Shown here one piece after another: positions 1-9,600 of a stretch of DNA of 47,722 nt. The notes beneath the pieces are model-generated. The model ran no database searches. It was not told the DNA's origin and saw only the letters and a program-made list of their open reading frames with translations. Source of the stretch: Hymenochaete sp. R1 (lineage: Eukaryota > Basidiomycota > Agaricomycetes > Hymenochaetales > Hymenochaetaceae); the NCBI GenBank assembly GCA_019400425.1, contig JAFREE010000179.1, forward strand, positions 1 through 47,722. The letters are read 5' to 3'. Positions within the stretch are counted from its first letter, which is position 1. Each line of letters opens with the position of its first letter. The position numbers were made by a program, and so were the translations under genes.

Positions 1-24
1 GAGTTTACGGTGAGTGGCACATAC

Positions 25-162
25 CTCTATCTCGAAGCGGCCAGTGTGGTACATGTGCTCGTGTCGTCTGCGGTGTGGATGTGTATGTGTGGCATGGTGC
101 AGACGACGGAAGATAAGGATGCGGAGTGGCAGAGGTATGAAAGAATGATGGATGTGTGGCAT
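25..162 (-). CDS. Possible first exon of a gene leaving the window on the left (partial)
   Basis: Downstream of the leftward promoter, the first usable ATG (160-162) opens a 46-codon frame. It is rich in His and Arg (it begins MPHIHHSFIPLPLRIL) and runs to a GTATGT donor at 24-19. I recognise no family. The composition is unusual and the exon could be leader sequence rather than coding. The existence of a transcript is better supported, by the promoter, than this reading frame. Confidence 0.25.
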
Positions 163-221
163 CGCGCAGAGCCTAAGAGCACAATAGAGGAGGAAGCCTT
201 GAGTGGCTATGGTGAAGATCC

Positions 222-605
222 CTCGTCCCTTGGAAGGGATGGTAGTGGTTTGAGGGAGAGATGGGGAGATGAGAGGTGAGCGAGAGGAGACGTCTTTTAT
301 AGAATTTGGACCAAAGAGCCTGGGAATTTCGAAAGCTGTGCTACTTTCTGGAGAACAACCACTCGGGGGGCGGTCACGGTATTCCAGTCCAGTCTGGAAT
401 GGTTGTGTCATGGCAGAAGAGACTGGGCTGGTTGAGATGCCACCGAGGTCTCCGAAATTCTACTAAAAGTGAGTAGGAAGCGGATTGCTGGGAGGTGAGT
501 TGAATGATGTGAAAGATCTCGGAAGAATAGGTGCGTCTTGGGAACAAAAGCTGTGCACTTTTCTAAATATTAATGTGGACCGCGCTGTTGACAGCTATTT
601 ACGCG
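222..605. repeat. Left arm of window-terminal inverted repeat
   Basis: Read against the reverse complement of the right window end (47342-47722), this stretch aligns over nearly its whole length. The outer part (about 222-470) matches at roughly nine of ten positions by eye. A poorly matching segment follows (about 475-523), then a well-matching inner block (about 524-605) around the shared words ctgtgcacttttctaaatat and ggaccgcgctgttga. Inside the arm is a TATA-type promoter reading leftward. No transposase or terminal target-site duplication is visible. The simplest reading is a duplicated promoter region, left by an inverted duplication of a gene whose bodies lie outside the window. Confidence 0.85.
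230..310 (-). promoter_or_regulatory. Outward-facing TATA promoter, left copy
   Basis: On the minus strand a TATAAAA box (complement of 295-301) is followed by a long CT-rich stretch leading to about 230. This is the usual layout of a strong fungal core promoter and 5' leader. The same arrangement is conserved in the right arm. Upstream of the box, both arms keep TTTCGAAA- and TTCTGGAGAA-like words resembling heat-shock-element half sites. That last point is only suggestive. Confidence 0.6.
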
Positions 606-994
606 TCGAGACTGGTATCGGAGTCACCCACAAGTGTTCCGTCTGTCCACGTTCACGACCCCCATGAGCTACGAATCTAAGTATCAAATAATTTGTGTAT
701 GGTTGACTTTGGAGCCTTAAGTTGTCACAAGCTGCCCAATCGAGTGTTCGTGACCCAGTACACCTACCACCACTGGTCCACCAGTAGTATCATATTCGCA
801 AGTCCACAATCTTCTTTTAGGCAACGAATTGCGAAATTGTAAAAGGCCAGCTCTACTTGATTAGAATGAGTTTGAATGTAGCATATACTATCCAGTACGA
901 TTGTGGGTGAGTGAAGGAGGCTTTCATTCCATACAGCATAGATTACACAAATACAAATTAAGTCAGGAATCATTCATTGAAGATGCCGTGTCGA
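606..994. other. Non-coding stretch between left repeat and small gene
   Basis: I see no convincing gene here. One 69-codon minus-strand ORF (764-973) has no family features and low-complexity AT-rich context. The stretch probably holds the 3' end of the small gene that stops at 995. Confidence 0.5.
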
Positions 995-1666
995 TCACTC
1001 TTTGTCCGCTTTCTTCTGTTCGAAATACTGCTTGGCCGACAACTCCCCGTGGATGATCTTCTCCCCGGTATCTTTCGTCTCGGGCTAGGGATGTAACGGC
1101 AAGGTCAGCAACGTATCATTGAGCGACATTGATATCGACGACTTACTTTATTGAATACCTAAAAGCCGGCACGTTAAATCACTGAGTTACGTAGCATAAA
1201 ACGATGTGATTTTTAACTCACTGATCCACGAATACTCTTTGAAATGCCATCAGCTCGAAACCCTTTGTGTAGAATGAAGCGCTTACCTTTGCGTAGCCTG
1301 CTTGTTTCATTGTGGTATATACTGAGAAATAAGAAGCAATTCTTCATTATCGAAAGTACTGACCTATCGCCTGATCCTTTATAGGCACCTTACCGCTTTC
1401 GTGTACGGCTGAGCCAGACCCAGGTTCCGGGGCGCCTGCGAGTTCAAAGCCAGGATTCAGCGCTCTTTTGAGCGTGGACAAAAAATCAAAAAGCACCTTG
1501 CTGCGCAGGGGTAGAGACAGGCTCAGGTTCATGGCCACCATAGAGTTCGGAAGGCATCTAAAGAGCCGCAGGTAGTACCTGTGAGTATGTACGGAAACGG
1601 AGGTGCAAGCCATACCGTCACGTCGGGTTGCGCGGTGTTTGGTGGACCAGATGTTGCTCCTGACAT
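995..1666 (-). CDS. Small conserved-looking hydrophilic protein, 102 aa, function unknown
   Basis: Five short exons join without a stop: 1666-1616, 1557-1497, 1435-1364, 1321-1287 and 1084-995. They give 102 residues starting MSGATSGPPNTAQPDVT and ending in a Lys/Glu-rich helix (ELSAKQYFEQKKADKE). The intron phases fit exactly (51, 61, 72, 35 and 90 nt, total 309). The protein is Pro/Gly/Ser-rich at the N-terminus, has no signal peptide, membrane segment or cysteines, and looks soluble and partly disordered. An alternative single-exon start at 1541 (MVAMNLSL...) would give a hydrophobic N-terminus, but it treats two good introns as coding, so I prefer the five-exon model. The high intron count for such a short gene argues for a real, old gene. 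I do not recognise the family. It is divergently placed from the P450 at 2235. Confidence 0.6.
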
Positions 1667-2234
1667 CGTTGATAGTACTAAAGTGTGCGTATTGCAGAGG
1701 TGTATCGAGCTGAGGTTGAGTGGGAGTGAAGGTAAAAAGGAGACGATAGGATGGTTTCGTTCTGAGTCTCTGAGGCATTGATATCACAGAGTCAAGTGGC
1801 TACTGACGTCATATTGTTTGTGGTTGCTTGTTCTCACAGCCTTGTGCAACATCCGAATGCCGATCACGCCATCAAAAAACATCGACTCGAAGCCGTGCGA
1901 ATCGTGCCTCCTCGTTTCGCGCCTACGTTTGCCCTCAGTTGACGCCCATTCTAATTCAGCCAATACTCGGGTTTTGGGAAGAAACTGTGCCTTTTATCAT
2001 CAGCGCCCTCATCATGCCGATTGACTCACGTAGTCTCTTGTAACAACACACACCAACCCGGGTCTGCTCAAAGCAATTGATTTGTATCACCTTTCGTCAC
2101 GAGAACAATCAGCGTTCGAGTCATATTCTCATGCGTACACCGGGTCATCGGTATTCCACGGCGACTGCGATCTTTGCAGGGTTGCTATAAGTTTCACAGT
2201 CGACCAGCCGCACCACCTGTAAGCAGCAGTGACC
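1667..2234. promoter_or_regulatory. Divergent intergenic region, small protein / P450
   Basis: These 568 bp separate the two divergent start codons and must hold both promoters. Overlapping 68- and 71-codon ORFs at 1818-2043 have no family features and are probably chance. I see no clear operator or repeat. Confidence 0.4.
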
Positions 2235-4276
2235 ATGTCTCCATCATTTTCAGCATCCAATATTTCGGATATCCTTCTCGTCACCCTTGGCACCTGGACA
2301 CTCTACAAACTTGCCAAGGCCACTGCTAATAAGCTCACCTACCAGTCCACCTCAACCGCCCTTCGTGCACCTCCGAGGGATAGCTGGCTCTATGGTACCA
2401 CGCTGGACTTCACCGACCAGACTTGCTGGGAGAAACTAGAGCAGTGGGCGGCGACATATGGCATGGTGTATCGTTGCCCAGGCGCGGGAATGGGTGGTTC
2501 GAGAGACATCGTGATGATCATGGACCCGAAAGCTATTGCGCATGTGTTCGCGAAGGAAACCGTGACCTACAGGCACTTACCATTGTCAGTGGATGTGTTA
2601 GAAACAATTGTAAGTCTGCACAATGCCATTTCCCACCTAACATGATGTCTCAAAAGAGCACTGGTATAGGTTGGAAAGAGCCTACTTTCGGCTGAGGGTG
2701 AAGCTCATCGCCGTCAACGCAGAGTTCTTGTACCTGCTTTCTCCAACACTGCTATTCGGGACATTTCGCACGTCTTTTTTGATAAATCACACGAGGTCAA
2801 GCTGGATTGGATCGTACGCTGGACTTCGAGATTTACACCTATCTTTTTAGGTCAAGGACTCATGGAACACGCAGCTTCAAGATTCGAATGAAGTCATACT
2901 CGACGTTCAGCATTGGTACATTGATTATTTATGTATAGTAATTTGCCAACTAATCTCATTCTACCCAGGATGAGCCGTATCACACTCGACAGCATAGGTA
3001 TCGGTGGATTCGGACATGATTTCCGCGCTTTAAATCACTCGAGAGCGACTAAGAATGAGAAAGACGGGGAACTTGATGTCATGGACTTCCTTGACTCTTT
3101 CATCATGTCGCCACCAAGCAATTTCGGAAAACTCATCCTTCCTCTCCTTGGGCCCCTCATACGCCTCATTTCCAGATTACCGACGAAAGAGAAAAGGATG
3201 ATGCAGAAGCTGAATATAATGCTTGGTCGTACAGCTCAGAAAATTGTTGAAGGGAGCAGGACTGATGGAGAAGATACTGGAAAGTCTGGCAAATCGATCA
3301 TCGAGACCCTATGTGAGTCAGCCCAGTCTTTCAACGCATGGCTGGCCATTGACGGGATCATAGTGAAAGCAGATTCAGCTACAAAAATCTCGAAGGAAGA
3401 GGTAGTGGATCAGGTACATCATTGCCCCCTCTCACATAAGACTTCTTCTAAAGCCGGTCTCTTGCAGCTGAAGCTTCTCATCCTGGCAGGCTACGAGACA
3501 ACTTCCAGTAAGAAGAATTGCCTTCCGTTTTTCCAAACAAAATTTACCATGCAATTCTTAGTAACTCTTACATGGGCTCTGATTGAGCTTGCCCTTCATC
3601 CTGATATGCAGTGTAAACTTAGATCAGAATTACGCGAATTTTCTAGTCAAGATCCATCGTATGACCAACTTATGAGTGGCTTCCCTTACTTACACGCTGT
3701 AATGTGTGAGGCTTTGAGACTTCACCCTGCCGGAGATGCCACTATCAGACGTGTGAGTATAGATGGAAAAATCAGTGCTATGCTACTGCCAGTGTACTGA
3801 CACTTGTATCTATCCAGTCAGTGGAAGACGATATTCTTCCTCTCAGCACCCTCCTGCGCACGGAAGACGGTAATTTCGTTGATTCCATCACGCTTGCCAA
3901 AGGTTCGACCATAATGGTCCCAATACGCACGATCAACCGTTCCGAAGCCGTCTGGGGCTCTGACGCCAAATCCTTCAACCCCAATCGCTGGCTTGGTGGC
4001 GAACAGTCCCTCCCCGCATCCGCACGAGAAGTACAAGGCTACCAACATCTCCTCACCTTTGTTGATGGTGTTAGAGCGTGTCTCGGCCGAGCATTCGCGG
4101 TTGCGGAGTTCAAGGCGGTGCTGTTTGTGCTTTTGAGAGAGTTTGAGTTTGAGATGCGGGACGGGCCGGAGACAAAGTTGGAAAGCGTTATTTCATTCTT
4201 GCTTAGGCCGAAGGTCGCAGGGGAGGAAGGAAGTGCGTTGCCGATGCGTGTACGACGAGTAGACTTTGAGTCATGA
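2235..4276 (+). CDS. Cytochrome P450 monooxygenase
   Basis: This is a heme-thiolate monooxygenase that uses electrons from NADPH-P450 reductase, anchored in the ER by an N-terminal helix (about residues 10-27). Eight exons (2235-2609, 2670-2795, 2851-2915, 2969-3312, 3364-3413, 3468-3507, 3562-3752, 3818-4276) encode 549 aa, a normal length. Visible motifs in order are: C-helix region EGEAHRRQRR; I-helix oxygen-binding AGYETTS (exon 6); K-helix ExxR in EALRLHP; the PERF-like FNPNRW; and the heme loop FVDGVRACLGRAF with the thiolate ligand at Cys485. All key residues are present, so the enzyme should be active. The style resembles the large basidiomycete P450 families that hydroxylate fatty or xenobiotic substrates, but I cannot assign a CYP number or substrate. 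A start two codons upstream (2229) is also possible. No neighbouring biosynthetic core gene is present. Confidence 0.93.
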
Positions 4277-4575
4277 AAGGCAAGGACTTCCATATTCATA
4301 ACAGTCGCATCCCAAACATTAATATTGGCGACTCTTTCGGAGGAAACTTGAACATGCATGGCTTCATTTTCTGATAGCAATCAAACCCAAACCCCACTCT
4401 ACATTGTATTAGTTAGGCCCACTACTCAGTATTGCAGGTCAGTGATCTTTCTGACAGGTTAAGACAAGGAAACCCGCAAATCGCGATTTCTCTACTGAGA
4501 TTACTGACTTTAAGTGAGTTTCCGATAGAATTAAAAACGAACAGTATTGTAATTAATTACTATGGACTATTCCGA

Positions 4576-4647
4576 TCCGATATGGTGTAACGGCTAACAT
4601 TGCTGCCTTTCACGCAGCGGCTCGGGGTTCGATTCCCCGTGTCGGAA
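4576..4647 (+). tRNA. tRNA-Glu (UUC anticodon)
   Basis: The 72-nt sequence folds as a cloverleaf. The seven-pair acceptor stem TCCGATA/TGTCGGA includes one T-G pair. The A-box is GGTGTAACGG. The anticodon stem GCTGC/GCAGC has loop CTTTCAC, giving anticodon TTC. The T-arm carries GGTTCGATTCC, followed by discriminator A. There is no intron. It closely resembles fungal tRNA-Glu. A short partial repeat (tccga) sits directly 5'. The flanking spacers 4277-4575 and 4648-4927 show no other gene. Confidence 0.95.
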
Positions 4648-4927
4648 ATACTTGGGTTGCCCCGATCCTTTCAGTTTTTTCTTAGCTTCCTCCATCAAAG
4701 AAGTTTATTAACGTAGATACGATTTCAATACTTTTTCGTGCTTTTTTTTGCCTGTATTTAGTGAGCAGATACCTTAAAAAATAAACAATCCAAACGTGAG
4801 TGGCAATTGATCTTGTCAACTCGCGCCTACCATAGCACCAAGTACAAGCACCACACAGCCTCCGTACGCGAAACCATTCAAGTTCGATTCTACTTACTCC
4901 TTGTGCCATCTTAAATCTTACCACGCC

Positions 4928-6193
4928 ATGGCCCGCAACTCCCGTTCAAAGTCGCCACTCAGGTCGCAGGACGAGCGTGAACGTAAGTACCATCAAGCAC
5001 GCTCTAAAAGGTTCGAGCCCGAAGATCGTGATGACCGCGACGCTCGCGCAAATCGGTACAGACGTGGTGGAGACGACCGCGACGGCTACAATAACTCTGA
5101 TAACAGAGACAAGAACGGGAAGGGGAAAGGCAGATATCGGTCACGAGAGAGACGTGTTGAAAGAAGACAAGAGAGACACGACGAAAATGGCGGACAGAGG
5201 AGACGCAGTAGGGATCGGTACCGCGAAAAGCGCTACGAGGACAGGAATGGTTATGACAGAGACAGGTCGAATGAGAGAAGGCGAGACTATGACGGAGATA
5301 ATGGCAGACGAAACGGCGATGCAGACCGTGAACGACGTCGAGGAGATCCTTCGAATGGTTCCCGGAGGACTCGTTCACCAGCCTCAAGATCACGCCCACC
5401 AACCCCTGACAGACAACTGAGCAAAGTCAAAGATGACGAGGAAGAGGATGACGAGAAGGCGAAGGAAGACAAGGGGAAGCCAAACTTTAAGAACTCGGGC
5501 CTGCTCGCAGCGGCCACGAATACGGTGAAGAAGGACGATGGGACATCAACAGTGCTGAAGTACAACGAGCCTCCGGAGGCAAGACGGCCGATTACAAAAT
5601 GGCGGTTGTATGTGTTCAAGGGCGAGGAACGAGAAGAAACTGGTAGAATTCATTTCCGTTTTGTCGATTTCAAGCTACGATGCTCATCGTTCATTTCTCT
5701 AGGTGTGCTGCTCATACATGACCAGACATGCTACCTCGTCGGGCGCGACAAGGCTGTATCGGACATATACGTCGAGCATCCTTCGTGCTCTAAGCAACAT
5801 GCAGCAATACAATGTGAGCATACTTACCACCAGCGCAGCCCTGTTTCGAATGATTTACTGACAAGCTGTTCATAGATCGACAGGTCATGATTAAGGATGA
5901 CTATGGACAGTCGAAGGCGTCAGTGAAGTAGGGATTTATTTCACTTTACCCATTCGAGTGCTCACCCTCTCTTCGACAGGCCTTTCATTATTGATCTGGA
6001 GTCGACGAATCATACGTACGTCAATGACGAAGAGATACCAGCAGCAAGATACTATGAACTAGCTATGGGAGACGGTAAGCTTACTGAACGATTTCGCATC
6101 GAAATTTGACTCATTATTGACATTCACTTCCTCCAAGTCATCAAGTTTGGCATGTCGAAAAGAGAATATGTACTTGTACATGACGGTGCATGA
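4928..6193 (+). CDS. SNIP1-like FHA-domain protein (RES complex Pml1 type)
   Basis: Five exons (4928-5642, 5703-5813, 5876-5927, 5980-6074, 6138-6193) give 342 aa. Residues 1 to about 165 are an RS/RD-type low-complexity region rich in Arg, Asp and Glu, as in spliceosome-associated factors. The C-terminal 140 residues form a forkhead-associated domain. It shows LVGRDKAVSDIYVEHPSCSKQHA (the GR...H.SCSKQHA phosphothreonine-binding signature), then STNHTYVN, and ends KREYVLVHDGA. Human SNIP1 and yeast Pml1 share this layout and belong to the RES complex, which aids splicing and nuclear retention of pre-mRNA. That role is inferred from the family. The start at 4928 (MARNSRSKSPLR) is preferred over an in-frame ATG at 4901. 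Confidence 0.9.
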
Positions 6194-6611
6194 TGCAATT
6201 TTATCCCATGGTACTATTAAGCCATGTCTAAGGCACTGGCTTTCTGTTATTATTTGGAGGGAATAGGAGATCACCCGCACCCGCCAACTGCCATTTTGTC
6301 GAACCACTCAGCTTTCACAACGTTGAAGTTGGCACAAATGTTTTCTTTTTCTTCGAAGACAGAGCATTCGGATTACGTTTGTCGTATAAGTGAAGATAAA
6401 AAGGATTCAAAATTTAATAATTTACGTGACGATGGGGCAAAGAACGTGCGTAGAAGTCCGAGTCAAGAAGATTGAGAGAAAGAAGAGAGCGACTTCATCG
6501 AAAAGAAAACGTCTACATAACAGCCATCATTAAGGTATCCATTTCCAAGGAACGAGCGTAATGCAGATCTAGCAGAGATCCAGTATTTACACACCCAATG
6601 AGGTGGTGCTA
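6194..6611. other. Convergent 3' spacer between SNIP1-like and PLD genes
   Basis: Two genes end here tail to tail. The spacer is AT-rich and holds only short ORFs without family features. I see no RNA gene or repeat in it. Confidence 0.5.
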
Positions 6612-9600
6612 TCAGTCGTATATAGGCATAGGTAGCATCCTGGTTTAAAAAAGCTTCAGTGATGTTACAATAGACATATAAAGATACGTACCGATCAGCA
6701 TTGAACAAGAAATTGTTCGATACGTCCTCTCCCTCGAGGAACCGAGTAGGATATAATACAAGGTGGCCGCGTAGTTCACCAAGGAGCTTCTCCATCTCGT
6801 CCCGTTCCCACTTCTCGAATGGCTCCATACCTCGCGACGGCGTACGCTTCTCGTCTCCGTTGGCGTTGCCGTTCAAGTTGCTCGTACGATGACTGCTCGC
6901 GCTCGTGCGGACCGAACCTTTTAGCTTAAGTCCGTCCTGCTTTTCGTCGTTACCATCATGCAAGTGTTCCTTTGAATGACTCGGAGCATTCTCATCTCCC
7001 GTTTCTGAAGGAACACGGCCGAGAGGTTCGCCAGTTTCTTTGAGCTATAATCAAGACAGAGAAAATTAAGAATACAGAGACATTCCATCTTGATATTAAC
7101 GTACAGGCTTATTCATCCGTTCGTGATGTAGCACGAACTCCTTGTATTGCTTCCATGTCGTGATGGTATCATCTGGTACGCAATGGAACACCTTACGGAA
7201 GATCTCGGTCTGCGTTGATTAATGAGCGAAGTTGAATATGAAAAACGATGAACAATATTCACATTGTGGACAGCACATGCAACCCAGACATTTTTCCAAA
7301 ATGCATCACAAACTGGGTCATCAAAGCCATGAGGATCTACAACCGGAGTAGGTGTAGGCAGAGTCCACGGACTGGAACCCATATTAGCAGATAGGTGTTT
7401 ACGAATAATCTTCCTAGCTCCGACAGCTCCTTTTTCTTCATCTGAGAAATCATTGACATCAGCACCACGTGCGTGCGGAGGCTCGTCGTCGGTCTGCGGA
7501 TCCTTGGATGCATCTGCCGGTGCACCAAAAAGTTCGCGGGAACCATCGTGGACGCGTGCTTCAGGTGGTTCCTCATCTGCGTTCTTATACGCAGCTTCCT
7601 TTCCTTCTTCATGGTTTAGCATGGGTTTCTGCTCGGCTTCGCTTTGTTTAGCAGGCGGACGATTCTCCATGATTGTCTTTTCTTCCAGAGTTGGAACAAC
7701 AGCGCTCGCAAAACCAGGCTCCTTTTTTCCATCGCGAGAAAAGTTTTGGCGTTCCTCTTCGAGCTGCTTATCATCAACCTTGGGATTCGGATGCGAATTA
7801 ATCCCCAGTTTGGTTGCGAGCTCTCCAGCCTCCTTCGCTTTATTATTGTAAGCACCGTGAACAGCTAATCAAGTGTTGCTTCAGGTGTTAAATTTTGAAT
7901 GGCAAAAAAAAGATACCGACCTTGTTCGGCGCCATCTTTGACGAACTCGTGAAGCGCTTCGCCTGTTGCAGTACCTCTTTTCACACCGGATGATGTAACT
8001 TCGTCATCTTTCCCTTTGCGTTCCTGGTGATCGGGATCCCATTTATTCTCAGAAATGTCGTCTTGCACAGGCTCAGAAGCCATGAGATCCTCTTCGTACA
8101 TCGCATCGACGTCGACACCAATATGCTCACGCATGAGTCGCACACGGAGCGTATGCGCAAACCGTCCGACTTTATACGGCTGACTGGCCATGGTCCTGCG
8201 ATCCACGGCGTTGACTAAATAAAGCGACCACGGAAAGGGATGCAACATACCCGTCAATCATATCTGTGTCTCTGATAATTGCTGCAAGTTCGGAGTCGCG
8301 ATCGCCTCTTTGTGACCGTTCATTGATGTTGGCTGAGCCTATGATGGCGAGACGATCGTCGACGATGCAAACCTAGGTAGCGGTGAGAAATCATCCTGGC
8401 TGAGGCTCGACTTGCATACCTTTCCATGGATGTAGACCTGGAGGAAATAGCCCATTAATTATTAGAAACGTGCTACGAGTTTAGACACTTACCATTTCCG
8501 TTGTAATAACATTGCCCGGAAGTTTGCCCCAGTTGCGCAAGCAGAACACAGTAATGTATTCGTCAGGCTGAGCATGAATCATCAGAGGAAATCTTTTGGA
8601 TTCGGATTGAATCGATAACATACATCAATACCCTCTTTTCGTAGCCTCGAAAAGATAGAGTTCGGGCCCCTACAAATTGTTCGGTTCTGGCATTCGAGAA
8701 TAATTCGAACTGATGATGCATCGTTAGAGTCGATGGGCTGAGGATATCCTGGTAGCAAAGGAATAACGATGCACGCCCGCCATTGTGTGCCTTCCCTGTG
8801 TGCACGGATGATTCGATGGACAAGAGCGTCGCCAATCTTATTCTCGATTACGGTGTCATTGACAACGGTCCTGATTGCAAATAGATCATGTTAGTGTCCC
8901 GGTCTTACGAGAGAAGTGTGATACATACGAAGTGATAAAGAACTGATTCTCGATGTAGACAAAATGCTCAGACATCTGAATAGCTAGATTCTAGTCAGAT
9001 ACTCGTAGCAGTATAAAATGAAAGGAGCACATACCCTTGAGGTACGCATTTTGAATAGAATGCTCGATCTTTGCAGGTGTGCCCATGCTCCAAGGTCCAC
9101 ACGAGCGACAAATTTGGATCTCACATGTACCGGTAAGACCCATATCCGCCAGGTCCTGGGAACGGAAATCAGGGGGAGGCAGTAAGAAAGGCATTGTCCT
9201 AGAGTGGTTCTTGATTCGTAAGAGGTAGTTCCAGCGTTGGATGAAGTGACGACAGAGATCACGAGCGGGCTGCCCCACGATATGCATTGCAACGTCGTGC
9301 CTAAGGAAATGTAAATCATTGGAAAGCAAGAGACAGTGTCTGTCGCTAACCAAGGCATGCGAGGAACTTTCTGCCTGTCATACATATCCTCGTAAGGTTT
9401 ACTGAGGTTATAGAAGTCGCTCACACGGGCATTACTGTAGTCCTTGCCTAGAGAGAGCATTTATGCATCAGTTTCATCTCAGTCTGCAGGAAGAGACGTA
9501 TTACCCGGCCAAACTTGTGTTCCAGTCCCATTCTCTCCATATTCTCCCTCATCGACAAGTACATGCTGAGGCGTGTCCCATCTACCAAAACATAGGTCGA

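Noticed and set aside
1347..1787. Single-exon 146-codon minus-strand ORF
   Set aside because: It runs through two well-formed introns of the five-exon small gene, and its middle part is hydrophobic and unlike the conserved-looking ends.
7105..7864. Frameshift or stop in the C-terminal third of PLD1
   Set aside because: The apparent breaks disappear with introns at 7865-7920, 7210-7262 and 7045-7104. The frame is intact to the canonical LPMPIYD end.
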